Source: an uncultured Collinsella sp. (GTDB lineage Bacteria > Actinomycetota > Coriobacteriia > Coriobacteriales > Coriobacteriaceae). Taken from it: a DNA stretch of 7,636 nt. The notes beneath the pieces are model-generated. The model made no database searches. It had not been told where the DNA came from and worked only from the letters and a program-made list of their open reading frames with translations. The translations under genes and the position numbers were made by a program. Positions 1-6,517 of the stretch are shown one piece after another (the first letter of the stretch is position 1; each line of letters starts with the position of its first letter). The stretch lies in the NCBI GenBank assembly GCA_902474645.1, contig CABRWN010000103.1, positions 1 through 7,636 of the forward strand. The letters are read 5' to 3'.

Positions 1-43
1 GGCTATGTCGTGCGGGCTGCCGTTGAACGTCCGGGCCTGTGCT

Positions 44-1672
44 CTACAGCGAGTCGATAAAGCGCTGCTGGGCGGCGCGTCCTGTCTCGTCCCACTTAAA
101 GACGCCGGCGTTGTCGAGCACGTGACCAAACACCACGCCGACCTCCTCGTGCAGGATGTCGATGGCGTTGTCGGCCGTAAGCTCGTTGGCGCGGCGGGCA
201 AAGACGTCCTCGGCCCATGCGGCGTGGCTGCGGCAAAGGTCGTCGCCCTTGAGCGCGCCAGCAAGGTCGTAACTGGCATCGACGTTGGCTGCCAGCAGAT
301 GCTCACGGACAGCGCCAAGCTCGGGAACCAGGCGCGGCGGCAGAATGGCCAGGCCCATGACCTCGATCAGGCCGATGTTCTCCTTCTTAATGTGGTGGTA
401 CTCGGCATGCGGGTGGAACACGCCCAGTGGATGCTCGTCGGTCGTGATGTTGCAGCGAAGCGCCAGGTAGGCCTCGTAGATTTCGCCGCCGGCATTTCCG
501 CGAGAGTCGACGCGGCGGATGACGGGCGTCACGGTGTTGTGCGCCACGCCATCGGCTGTGTACGCGATGACGCCCACAGACTCATCGGTCCACTCGCGCC
601 AGGCGAGGATAATCTTCTCGGCAGCGTCGAGCAGCTGAGCGCGGTCATGCGAGCGCAGGCGCAGCACCGAGAGCGGCCACCGCAGCACGGTACCGCTGAC
701 CTGGTCAAAACCGGGCACGCTAAACTGCGAGACCTCGGCGGCGTGCATCATGGGGAACTCGTGCGCGCCGCCCTGGAAGTGGTCGTGCGACAGAATCGAG
801 CCGCCCACGATGGGCAGGTCGGCGTTGGAGCCGATGAAGTAATGCGGGAATAGGTCGACAAAGTCGAGCAGGCAGGTCAGACCCTTGCGGTCCACGTGCA
901 TCGGGCGATGCTCGGAGCTCATGGCAATGCAGTGCTCGTTAAAATACGCATACGGGCTGTACTGGAAGCCCCAGCGCTCGCCGTCGAGCTGGATGGGAAT
1001 AACGCGTAGGTTCTGACGGGCGGGATGAGCGCCGCCGTCGGCTGCGGCGGAGCGTCCAGGGTAGCCCTCGTTCTCGATGCACAGCTGACAGGCGGGATAC
1101 TTCTCGCCCGTGTTTTTGGTGGCGCCGGCCGCGGCAATATCGCGCGGGTCCTTTTCGGGCTTTGACAGGTTGATGGTGATCTCCAGGTCACCCCAGTTGG
1201 TGGAAGTGCTCCATTTGATGTTGCGCGCGATGGCGGCGCGGCGCACGTAGCCGGCGTCGCAGCATAGGCCGTAGAACCAGTCGGTCGCGGCGCGGGGCTC
1301 GTTGACGCCCATGCGGCCGTTGAATTCCTCGTTTACAACCGAAGGCCTCGGCATCAGCGCGCCCATGATGCGCATGGCGATGCGGTCGCGGCCCGACGTC
1401 GTATCCTCGACAGCACCATTGGCAACGGCGGCCTCGGAAAGCGCGGCAAGCGTGCCCTCCAGGTCAAAATCGGGGAGCGTATCAGGGTGCAAGAGCGATA
1501 GTTTCTCGGTCTGCAGCGCCCAGGTCATGTCGAGCGCGGGGCCCGTGGCGCCGATGCACTCGAGAACGGTGTTGTAGGCCCAGATGCGATCATCCTGTCC
1601 GATCATGGATCGGTGGATGGCATACTCAATCAGGCCCTGCGCAGCCTCGCGCACATCAGTCATTACAGCCAT
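44..1672 (-). CDS. galT: UDP-glucose--hexose-1-phosphate uridylyltransferase, type 2 GalT
   Basis: This cytoplasmic Leloir-pathway enzyme transfers UMP from UDP-glucose to galactose-1-phosphate, giving UDP-galactose and glucose-1-phosphate. The 542-residue protein is the long Firmicutes/actinobacterial GalT form, not the ~350-residue E. coli form. Visible landmarks are a CQLC cysteine pair (195-198), the active-site block SHDHFQGG (295-302) containing the H-x-H nucleotidyl-transfer histidines, and the conserved block GVFHPHAEYHHIKKENIG (417-434). It is the second gene of a galK-galT operon. The ATG at 1672 has an AAGGGGG Shine-Dalgarno 10 nt upstream. A second in-frame ATG at 1663 (MTDVREA) forms a TAATG overlap with the probable original galK frame and could be the coupled start. 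I see no broken motif. The 43 bases beyond its stop hold no clear terminator, so the operon may continue outside the window. Function is near certain; only the start is open. Confidence 0.95.
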   Translation of the reverse strand: MAVMTDVREAAQGLIEYAIHRSMIGQDDRIWAYNTVLECIGATGPALDMTWALQTEKLSLLHPDTLPDFDLEGTLAALSEAAVANGAVEDTTSGRDRIAMRIMGALMPRPSVVNEEFNGRMGVNEPRAATDWFYGLCCDAGYVRRAAIARNIKWSTSTNWGDLEITINLSKPEKDPRDIAAAGATKNTGEKYPACQLCIENEGYPGRSAAADGGAHPARQNLRVIPIQLDGERWGFQYSPYAYFNEHCIAMSSEHRPMHVDRKGLTCLLDFVDLFPHYFIGSNADLPIVGGSILSHDHFQGGAHEFPMMHAAEVSQFSVPGFDQVSGTVLRWPLSVLRLRSHDRAQLLDAAEKIILAWREWTDESVGVIAYTADGVAHNTVTPVIRRVDSRGNAGGEIYEAYLALRCNITTDEHPLGVFHPHAEYHHIKKENIGLIEVMGLAILPPRLVPELGAVREHLLAANVDASYDLAGALKGDDLCRSHAAWAEDVFARRANELTADNAIDILHEEVGVVFGHVLDNAGVFKWDETGRAAQQRFIDSL

Positions 1673-1731
1673 GCCGCGTAAGCCCCCTTGTCAGAGATTG
1701 CGTAGTGGCGGGCAGAACCCTCGCCCAGACC
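1663..1731 (-). pseudogene. Displaced original C-terminal codons of galK
   Basis: This 23-codon stretch is in a different minus-strand frame from the annotated end of galK. It reads GLGEGSARHYAISD, then KGAYAAWL and TAA. The G-E-G-S block followed by a short hydrophobic strand fits the usual end of Gram-positive galactokinases (FGEGSCHVL-like), as I remember the family. Its third codon positions are mostly G or C, as in galK, while the annotated frame here uses rare codons. The TAA overlaps an in-frame galT ATG as TAATG, a classical coupled junction. Either one extra base or a loss of 3n+2 bases near 1730-1735 explains the shift; a loss is attractive because the joined protein seems a few residues short there. 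A sequencing or assembly error is equally possible. Confidence 0.6.
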
Positions 1732-2851
1732 GGAAGGCCTCCAGCCTGTCGTTGGGGACGAAGGCCTGGATGGTGCCGCCAAAGCCACCGCCGTGGATGC
1801 GGACGGCGCCGCGGCCGTCGAGCACATGTTCGGCAAGGGCAAGCGCATACATGGAGGGCTGCTCGGAGCCCAGTTTGGCAACGACATTCTGCAGGTACAT
1901 GGCAGAGCTGGCGCCGGACTCGCGCGTCAGGACCAGGAACTGGTCGATGTCGCCGGCGTTCAGGGCGGCCCAGCGCTTGTCGACCAGGCCGTTTTCGTAC
2001 CAGTAGTGAACGGCACGCAGGCAGGCGCGGTCGCCCAGCTTGGCGCGCAGCTCGGGGAGCTTGGCGTCAAAGTCGGCAACGTCGACCTCGCACAGGCGTG
2101 CCTTGCCAAACTCGGCAGCGACGTCCTGCATCTCGCGCGGAACGGCGGCATAGTCGTCGGTAGCTGCCACGTGGTCGGCGCCAACTTTAACGAGCACGAG
2201 CGCATAGCCGTGATCCTCAAAGTTGAGCTCGAGCTTCTGGGTCTTAGGCTGAGCTTGGTCCTCAAAGTCCATGTAGGCGAGGCCGCCCAGGCACACGGCG
2301 GCCTGGTCCATCAGACCGCAGGGCTTGCCGTAATAGCTGTTCTCGGTGCGCTGGCTCATCTGGGCGAGCGCGACGGGCTCGATGGCGGGTGCGCCCCAGA
2401 GGGTTTCCATGGCACGACCGTATGCGGCCTCGACGGCAGCAGAGCTGGAAAGGCCGCCGCCCGAGGGGACGGAGCAGGTGAAGGCGAAGTCGAAGCCGTG
2501 GGGCTCAACGCCAAGGGCTGCAATCTCGTGGGCCATGCCGCGGACGAGGCTCGCGGAGGTGCCCTTCTCGGACTCTTGAATATCCAGCGTGTCGAGCGTG
2601 ATCTCAAACGTAGGATAGCCCTCGTCGGCGACGCGAATCTTGTTGGAGTCGGTTGCCACGGCGATGCCGTCAACGGCGACATCGAGCGAGCCAGCGATGA
2701 CGTGGCCACCCTCGTGGTCGGTGTGGTTGCCACTGATCTCGGAACGGCCGGGCGCGTGCACGTAGAGCACCTGGCGGTCGCCGATGGGGCCAAACTCCTC
2801 CTCAAACAGCTTGGTGAGCGTGGCGAATGTCTTTTCGTCGGGGGTGGTCAT
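1691..2851 (-). CDS. galK: Galactokinase, probably frameshifted near its C-terminus
   Basis: This GHMP-family kinase phosphorylates galactose with ATP to galactose-1-phosphate, the first committed Leloir step. The 386-residue product carries the galactokinase signature GRSEISGNHTDHEGG (35-49, a variant of GR-x-N-L-I-G-E-H-T-D-Y), the ATP-binding loop VPSGGGLSSSAA (128-139), the MDQ motif with probable catalytic Asp182, and the C-terminal GHMP motif HGGGFGGTIQAF (353-364). The start at 2851 is preceded by AAAGGA with a 5-nt spacer; the frame stays open to an ATG at 2938, but that lies beside the promoter -10. After Phe373 the frame reads RSGRGFCPPLRNL and stops, using CGA and CTA codons unlike the rest. 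A neighbouring frame (1731-1663) instead encodes GLGEGSARHYAISDKGAYAA plus two residues, which resembles normal galactokinase ends. All core motifs lie before the shift, so activity may survive. It is followed by galT and controlled by the operators upstream. Confidence 0.93.
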   Translation of the reverse strand: MTTPDEKTFATLTKLFEEEFGPIGDRQVLYVHAPGRSEISGNHTDHEGGHVIAGSLDVAVDGIAVATDSNKIRVADEGYPTFEITLDTLDIQESEKGTSASLVRGMAHEIAALGVEPHGFDFAFTCSVPSGGGLSSSAAVEAAYGRAMETLWGAPAIEPVALAQMSQRTENSYYGKPCGLMDQAAVCLGGLAYMDFEDQAQPKTQKLELNFEDHGYALVLVKVGADHVAATDDYAAVPREMQDVAAEFGKARLCEVDVADFDAKLPELRAKLGDRACLRAVHYWYENGLVDKRWAALNAGDIDQFLVLTRESGASSAMYLQNVVAKLGSEQPSMYALALAEHVLDGRGAVRIHGGGFGGTIQAFVPNDRLEAFRSGRGFCPPLRNL

Positions 2852-2895
2852 GGGAGTCCTTTCCTTGGCGCGCACGGGTGGGTTTTGCGTCGTTA

Positions 2896-2909
2896 TGAGT
2901 ACGTTAACA
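2896..2909 (+). promoter_or_regulatory. LacI-type operator 1 (galK leader)
   Basis: The 14-mer TGAGTACGTTAACA has the TG...CG...CA layout with a central CpG expected for LacI/GalR-family operators. It is part of an 18-bp sequence (2892-2909) that recurs as a perfect inverted copy at 2960-2977. It lies just downstream of the predicted galK transcription start. The likely ligand is the LacI-family protein encoded at 3190. Confidence 0.7.
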
Positions 2910-2936
2910 ACTTGAAGCGGCATGAACCAAGTGTTC

Positions 2937-2965
2937 ACAATACCGCACGTTACGAGCTATGTTAA
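2937..2965 (-). promoter_or_regulatory. Predicted promoter of the galK-galT operon
   Basis: Read on the minus strand, a -35 hexamer TTAACA (2965-2960, five of six to TTGACA) is followed by exactly 17 bp and a -10 hexamer TATTGT (2942-2937, four of six to TATAAT). Transcription would start near 2930 and leave a leader of about 80 nt before the galK ATG. The -35 lies inside operator 2, and operator 1 falls at about +21 to +34, so a bound repressor would both occlude polymerase and block escape. The prediction is from hexamers and spacing only. Confidence 0.6.
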
Positions 2966-2973
2966 CGTACTCA
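2960..2973 (-). promoter_or_regulatory. LacI-type operator 2 (overlaps galK -35)
   Basis: This is the same 14-mer as operator 1 in the opposite orientation (TGTTAACGTACTCA on the plus strand). The repeat identity extends to 18 bp (2960-2977). Its first six plus-strand bases are the complement of the predicted galK -35 box. Its centre is 64 bp from that of operator 1, close to six helical turns, which would favour both sites lying on one face of the DNA for looping. Confidence 0.7.
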
Positions 2974-3027
2974 TAACACATCGCTTGTCACTATTTGAGA
3001 ATCTGGTAATCGGTAGAAATTCAGCCG

Positions 3028-3056
3028 TGAACGGTACTGCCGTATGGACTTATAAA
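3028..3056 (+). promoter_or_regulatory. Possible promoter of the lacI-family gene
   Basis: A good -10 hexamer TATAAA (3051-3056) lies 17 bp after a weak -35 (TGAACG, 3028-3033, three of six). The predicted start is near 3063, about 127 nt before the GTG start codon, with operator 3 in between. The weak -35 makes this tentative, but it is the best plus-strand -10 I found in the gap. Confidence 0.4.
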
Positions 3057-3082
3057 GCAGAAGAGATGCAGCTAGAAAAAGT

Positions 3083-3096
3083 AGAGTACGTTAACA
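3083..3096 (+). promoter_or_regulatory. LacI-type operator 3 (lacI-family gene leader)
   Basis: AGAGTACGTTAACA repeats 13 of 14 bases of operator 1 in the same orientation. It lies about 20-35 bp after the predicted start of the lacI-family transcript, a blocking position that suggests autoregulation. Its centre is 123 bp from that of operator 2 and 187 bp from that of operator 1. Confidence 0.6.
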
Positions 3097-3189
3097 TGCG
3101 TCCGACGATAGCGGGCCTCGGCGCGGGATGTATTTCTGCCCGGGCCGGCATTCACGCTATTCAAATCTCGCAAGGGTGAAGGTGATCCT

Positions 3190-4221
3190 GTGGCAAGGCG
3201 CCCGTCCAACGATACAGGTACGCGTCCGGTCTCCATGGCCGACGTCGCCCGCGCTGCTGGCGTTTCGCAGCAGACGGTTTCGCGCGTCGCCAACGGCTTG
3301 CCCAACGTTAACGAGCAGACGCGCCAGCGCGTGCAGGCTGCTATGCAAGAGCTCGGCTTTCGTCCGAGTTATGCCGGTCGCTCGCTGCGCGACGGCCGTT
3401 ACCATTCGGTCGGCCTATGCATCAACGATGTCACCAAGTTTGGCAACCTCTCAATGATCGACGGCATCGCCAGCGCTGCTCGCGAGCATAATTGCGCCAT
3501 CACGCTGGTCGAGATGTCCAAGACCGAGGAATTCTCACTTGCCGAGGCCACGCGTCGTATGGCCGCATTGCCGGTGGACGGTATCATCATCGGCATGAGC
3601 CGCATGGCGCCCGATTTTGAGACGTTTGATCCACTGCCGGGCATTGGCACGGTCATCGTTACCATGTACGCGCATCCGCGCGTGACCACGGTCGATTCCG
3701 ACCATTACGGCTGCTCGCTCTTGCTTATGGATCACCTGTTTGAGCTGGGGCACGAGCAGATTCGCTATATTGGCGGCCCGTCGTTCTCGGTCGACGAGCA
3801 ATTTCGTCGAGCCGGTTGGCAGGATGCGCTCGAGCGTAAACACATCGAGCCGGCAGAGCCGCTCGAGGGCGACTGGTCTGCCAACAGCGGCTACGAGGCC
3901 GGCAGGTACCTGGCCGAGCACGATCGCGCCATGACGGCGATTTATGCGGCAAACGACCAGATGGCAAACGGCGCAATTGCAGCGCTGCGCGATAGCGGCC
4001 TGCGCGTGCCCGAGGACGTGAGTGTGGTGGGCGTCGATGACTCGCTCGACGACTTTGTCGCGCATAACGAGCTCACGACCGTTCGTTTCGATTTGCATCA
4101 GCGCGGACGCGAGGTATTCGAGCATGCGGTTCCCGAGGCGGGTACGGCGGGCAAAACCGTTGCCATTCGTATTCCCGGCCAGCTCATTATTCGACATAGC
4201 ACGGCGATACCACGCTCATAG
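3190..4221 (+). CDS. LacI/GalR-family transcriptional regulator, probable galactose repressor
   Basis: This 343-residue protein is a full-length LacI-family DNA-binding regulator. The N-terminal helix-turn-helix reads SMADVARAAGVSQQTVSRVANG (about 15-36), followed by the hinge helix region ELGFRPSYAGRSLR (54-67) that inserts into the minor groove at a central CpG. The rest is the periplasmic-binding-protein-like effector domain, with landmarks such as YAANDQMANGAIAAL (252-266), VPEDVSVVGVDDS (273-285) and the closing strand PGQLIIRHST (329-338). The GTG start is chosen because GAAGGTGA lies about 7 nt upstream; the ATG at 3235 lacks a close Shine-Dalgarno and would cut into the N-terminal arm. 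It is divergent from galK-galT and flanked by three matching operators, so it most likely represses both units and is released by galactose or a derivative. The ligand is not visible from sequence. Confidence 0.92.
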   Translation: MARRPSNDTGTRPVSMADVARAAGVSQQTVSRVANGLPNVNEQTRQRVQAAMQELGFRPSYAGRSLRDGRYHSVGLCINDVTKFGNLSMIDGIASAAREHNCAITLVEMSKTEEFSLAEATRRMAALPVDGIIIGMSRMAPDFETFDPLPGIGTVIVTMYAHPRVTTVDSDHYGCSLLLMDHLFELGHEQIRYIGGPSFSVDEQFRRAGWQDALERKHIEPAEPLEGDWSANSGYEAGRYLAEHDRAMTAIYAANDQMANGAIAALRDSGLRVPEDVSVVGVDDSLDDFVAHNELTTVRFDLHQRGREVFEHAVPEAGTAGKTVAIRIPGQLIIRHSTAIPRS

Positions 4222-4304
4222 TTTGCGCAGGTAAACGGCGATTTATCGTATTTCAATAACAATCGGTAAGGATGCCGGCAGATAACAGTTGGAATGCTGC
4301 CGAG

Positions 4305-4313
4305 TGCTATGAT
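4305..4313 (+). promoter_or_regulatory. Extended -10 promoter of the flavodiiron gene
   Basis: TGCTATGAT is an extended -10 element (TGN followed by TATGAT, five of six to TATAAT). No good -35 is seen at normal spacing, which extended -10 promoters tolerate. The start would fall near 4320, giving a leader of about 30 nt that contains the Shine-Dalgarno. The lacI-family gene ends 84 bp earlier with no obvious terminator, so some read-through is possible. Confidence 0.55.
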
Positions 4314-4334
4314 AGACGGGTTATTTTGTCTATC
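4311..4334 (+). promoter_or_regulatory. 7-bp inverted repeat over the flavodiiron promoter
   Basis: GATAGAC (4311-4317) and GTCTATC (4328-4334) are perfect inverted copies separated by 10 bp. The left arm overlaps the -10 and the right arm ends one base before the AGGAGG Shine-Dalgarno. Because the left arm is mostly upstream of the predicted start, this is more likely a protein-binding dyad than an RNA hairpin. I do not recognise the binding protein. Confidence 0.4.
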
Positions 4335-4350
4335 TAGGAGGCTTTGCCTG

Positions 4351-5511
4351 ATGGAGATCACCAAGGATATCCGCTACGTTGGCGTCGACGATCACGACAT
4401 TGACCTGTTCGAGGGCCAGTACGATGTGTCCGAGAATGGTATGGCATACAACAGCTACGTTATCTTGGGCGAGAAGATCGCTGTCGCCGATTCGGTCGAC
4501 GGTGGTTTTGTCGACGAGTGGCTCGGCAACCTCGAGGCCGCGCTCGATGGACGTACGCCCGACTACCTGGTTATCCATCACATGGAGCCCGATCACTCTG
4601 CTGGCATCGCCGCCTTTATGGAGCGCTACCCCCAGGCACAGATTGTGGCCAGCATGGGTGCCTTCCGCATGATGGTCAACTACTTTGGCACCGACTACCC
4701 CGAGCGCAAGATGGTCGTCAAAGAGGGCGACGTGCTCGATCTGGGCGGTCACAGCCTAACGTTTGTCGGCGCCCCCAACGTTCACTGGCCCGAGGTGATT
4801 TTCTCCTACGAGTCTACCGACAAGGTGCTCTTTAGTGCCGACGGCTTTGGCAAGTTCGGCGCCAACGACATCGAGGACCCGGAAGGCTGGGCTTGCGAAG
4901 CGCGCCGCTACTACTTTGGCATCGTCGGTAAGTTCGGCAAATTCGTGCAGACCGTGCTCAAGAAGGCCGCCGATCTGGATATCCAGATCATCTGTCCGCT
5001 CCATGGTCCTGTTCTTACCGAGAATCTGGGCTATTACCTCGACACCTACAACACCTGGTCGAGCTATCAGCCCGAGGACGAGGGCGTCACGATTGCCTAT
5101 GCGAGCGTGTACGGCCATCTGAAGGCCGCCGTTGAGGAGCTTGCATCTGCGCTCGAGGCCCGCGGCCAGAAGGTTTCCGTCTTTGACTTGGCTCGCGACG
5201 ACATGGCCGAGGCCGTTGAGGATGCGTTCCGCTATGACCGTCTGGTGCTCGCCTCCATCACCTATCAGGGCGAGATCTTCCCGTTCATGAGCACCTTTAT
5301 CCACACGCTTGCCGAGCACGCCTATCAGAACCGTACGGTGGCGCTCGTTGAGGCCGGCTCCTGGGCGCCCACCGCTGCCAAGGTTATGACCAAGGAGCTC
5401 GAGGGCATGAAGGACATCACCCTGGCGCAGAACAAGGTGACCGTGCTGGGCTCGCTCAACGACGCTTCGCGCGCTCAGATCGAGGTTCTCGCCGACGAGC
5501 TGTCCAAGTAG
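4351..5511 (+). CDS. fprA: Flavodiiron protein, class A (oxygen/nitric oxide reductase)
   Basis: This cytoplasmic enzyme reduces oxygen to water, or nitric oxide to nitrous oxide, protecting anaerobes from these gases. The 386-residue protein has a metallo-beta-lactamase-like diiron domain followed by a flavodoxin domain. All expected iron ligands are visible: H77-x-E79-x-D81-H82 in HHMEPDHSAG, H145 in PNVHWPE, bridging D164 in FSADGFG, and H218 in CPLHGP. The FMN domain begins near residue 247, with loops at ASVYGHLKAA (251-260), ASITYQGEIFPFM (301-313) and AGSWAPTAAK (335-344). There is no fused rubredoxin or flavin reductase, so electrons must come from a separate partner not in this window. 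The ATG at 4351 follows AGGAGG with a 9-nt spacer; an in-frame ATG at 4294 lies upstream of the promoter -10 and is rejected. The gene has its own promoter and terminator, so it is a single-gene unit. Confidence 0.95.
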   Translation: MEITKDIRYVGVDDHDIDLFEGQYDVSENGMAYNSYVILGEKIAVADSVDGGFVDEWLGNLEAALDGRTPDYLVIHHMEPDHSAGIAAFMERYPQAQIVASMGAFRMMVNYFGTDYPERKMVVKEGDVLDLGGHSLTFVGAPNVHWPEVIFSYESTDKVLFSADGFGKFGANDIEDPEGWACEARRYYFGIVGKFGKFVQTVLKKAADLDIQIICPLHGPVLTENLGYYLDTYNTWSSYQPEDEGVTIAYASVYGHLKAAVEELASALEARGQKVSVFDLARDDMAEAVEDAFRYDRLVLASITYQGEIFPFMSTFIHTLAEHAYQNRTVALVEAGSWAPTAAKVMTKELEGMKDITLAQNKVTVLGSLNDASRAQIEVLADELSK

Positions 5512-5534
5512 CGACACATTCACTTCTGATGCTC

Positions 5535-5573
5535 AACCACCACAAAGGAGACCTTTGTGGTGGTTTTTATTTT
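5535..5573 (+). terminator. Intrinsic terminator after the flavodiiron gene
   Basis: A perfect 14-bp stem, AACCACCACAAAGG (5535-5548) with CCTTTGTGGTGGTT (5552-5565), has a 3-nt AGA loop and runs into TTTATTTT. It starts 24 nt after the fprA stop. The stop codon of the convergent deoR-family gene (5574-5572) abuts the T-run. In the minus direction no T-run follows the hairpin, so it probably works well only for fprA, though it may slow opposing transcription. Confidence 0.93.
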
Positions 5574-6375
5574 AGCTGGTGGCGATGATGAGGGCTGGAC
5601 GTGCGCTGTCGGTGGCCTCGGCGATTGAGGTGGCGACGGCATTATCGGGGTCGCTGTCCATCACGATGGAGTCGACATCGGCAAGCTCGGCAAAGCGGTA
5701 CATGCCGCGTCCGTTAACCTTGCTGGCGTCCATGAGGGCGACGCTTTGATGGGCCGCGGCGATCATAGCCGTTTTGGTCTCGGCCATCTGGGGAAAGTCG
5801 GTCGTAAAGCCGCAGCTGGGGACAAAGGCGCCGGGGCACATGACGGCCAGATCGGCATGGACCATTTGGAGCGCCTGTATAGTGAGCGGTCCGTACAAAT
5901 AACGATGGCCTTTGCGCAGCGCCCCGCCCAGCATGACGACATCGACTGAGGGCATGCTCTCGTCGATGTAATCGGCAATGGTAATGTCGGCCGTGATGAC
6001 GGTGATACCGTCGCGCTGATCGAGGAGCCGGACGAACTCGAGCGCCGTGGTGCCCGAGTCGACGAGCAGCGTGTCGCCGTCATTGACGAGCTCGATGGCG
6101 CTTTGCGCGATGGCCTGCTTGGCGGCGACGTTGACATTGATGCGGCGATCCTGCGTGGAAACGGTTAGGCGTTTGTGGAGCGATACGGCACCGCCATGCG
6201 TGCGGCGCAGCTTGCCTGCTTCGGCGAGCGCGTCCAGGTCGGCGCGGGCGGTGACGGAGGATACGCCAAAGGTCTGGGCGATTTCTGCTACCTGCACCGA
6301 GGCATTATGATCGAGCATTTCCATAATGGCGGTACGGCGTTCGTCGGCAAAAGCGCGGTTGGTGGCTTGGGCCAT
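5572..6375 (-). CDS. DeoR/GlpR-family transcriptional regulator
   Basis: This 267-residue protein has an N-terminal DeoR winged helix-turn-helix (about 12-64: ERRTAIMEML, VQVAEIAQTFGVSSVTARAD, LRRTHGGAV) and a C-terminal sugar-phosphate sensor domain. Sensor landmarks are LLVDSGTTALEFVRLL (103-118), MLGGALRKGHRYLYGP (148-163), a GFTTDF...ETKTAMI segment (189-205) and MDASKVNGRGMYRFAEL (215-231). The usual TIRRDL recognition motif reads VTARADL here, a mild variation. The start at 6375 is preferred: GGAG lies 5 nt upstream and the protein then begins close to the helix-turn-helix as in most relatives. An in-frame ATG at 6432 would add 19 residues and lacks a good ribosome site. It diverges from the aldolase gene, so it probably represses itself and the aldolase until a sugar phosphate binds. 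The effector cannot be read from sequence. Confidence 0.92.
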   Translation of the reverse strand: MAQATNRAFADERRTAIMEMLDHNASVQVAEIAQTFGVSSVTARADLDALAEAGKLRRTHGGAVSLHKRLTVSTQDRRINVNVAAKQAIAQSAIELVNDGDTLLVDSGTTALEFVRLLDQRDGITVITADITIADYIDESMPSVDVVMLGGALRKGHRYLYGPLTIQALQMVHADLAVMCPGAFVPSCGFTTDFPQMAETKTAMIAAAHQSVALMDASKVNGRGMYRFAELADVDSIVMDSDPDNAVATSIAEATDSARPALIIATS

Positions 6376-6422
6376 GCTTGCTCCATTCTCGGCTAAATTT
6401 GCAGGAATTGTGTTGACTCTAT

Positions 6423-6442
6423 TTTCGTTCATTTTCTTTTTG
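6423..6442 (+). promoter_or_regulatory. Candidate DeoR/AgaR-type operator, copy 1
   Basis: TTTCGTTCATTTTCTTTTTG is a T-rich, TTTC-repeating sequence of the kind bound by DeoR-family regulators such as AgaR. From memory it fits the E. coli AgaR consensus TTTCRTTTYRTTTYNYTTKK at about 17 of 20 positions; I could not look this up. It lies in the deoR-family leader, between its predicted promoter and the start codon. Confidence 0.4.
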
Positions 6443-6456
6443 AGTAAGAAAACACC

Positions 6457-6471
6457 TTTCGATTACTTATC
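6457..6471 (+). promoter_or_regulatory. Candidate DeoR/AgaR-type operator, copy 2
   Basis: TTTCGATTACTTATC begins 34 bp after copy 1 and shares 12 of 15 bases with copy 3. It lies at the predicted start point of the deoR-family transcript, just downstream of the -10, a plausible place for repression. Confidence 0.4.
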
Positions 6472-6474
6472 TTT

Positions 6475-6503
6475 TCTATAAAAGAAAGACGCTGAACGCT
6501 CAA
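6475..6503 (-). promoter_or_regulatory. Predicted promoter of the deoR-family gene
   Basis: On the minus strand TTGAGC (6503-6498, four of six) is followed by exactly 17 bp and TATAGA (6480-6475, four of six). Transcription would start near 6467, giving a leader of about 90 nt to the ATG at 6375. Both the -10 and the leader are overlapped by TTTCG-type repeats, and a short dyad sits just behind the -35, consistent with autoregulation. Confidence 0.5.
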
Positions 6504-6505
6504 AA

Positions 6506-6517
6506 TTCAATATCGAA
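6506..6517 (+). promoter_or_regulatory. Short dyad TTCAATATCGAA behind the deoR-family -35
   Basis: TTCAATATCGAA is a 12-bp palindrome with one mismatched pair, next to the predicted -35 box. With the flanking ACATG it resembles half of the E. coli GlpR operator (ATGTTCGATAACGAACAT, recalled), which is also a DeoR-family site. It may be a regulator site or chance in AT-rich DNA. Confidence 0.3.

Noticed and set aside
1..43. Possible terminator or next gene after galT
   Set aside because: The 43 bases show no convincing hairpin with T-run and no start site, so nothing can be supported.
5..853. Long plus-strand open frame opposite galT (282 codons)
   Set aside because: It is antisense to clear galT motifs and has no family resemblance. 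Long shadow frames are expected opposite GC-rich genes.
2852..2938. Upstream ATG at 2938 as the galK start
   Set aside because: It lies at the predicted -10 element and would place operator 1 within coding sequence. The ATG at 2851 has AAAGGA at 5 nt.
1793..2965. Plus-strand open frame of 390 codons opposite galK and its promoter
   Set aside because: It mirrors galK codons, has low-complexity composition, and runs through the operators. It has no recognisable domain.
4222..4300. Terminator of the lacI-family gene
   Set aside because: I found no stem followed by a T-run here, only short chance pairings.
4756..5523. Minus-strand open frame of 255 codons opposite fprA
   Set aside because: It is a shadow of a gene with all metal ligands intact and has no recognisable product.
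6376..6432. Upstream ATG at 6432 as the deoR-family start
   Set aside because: It lacks a good ribosome site and adds 19 residues not typical of the family. GGAG before 6375 is better placed.
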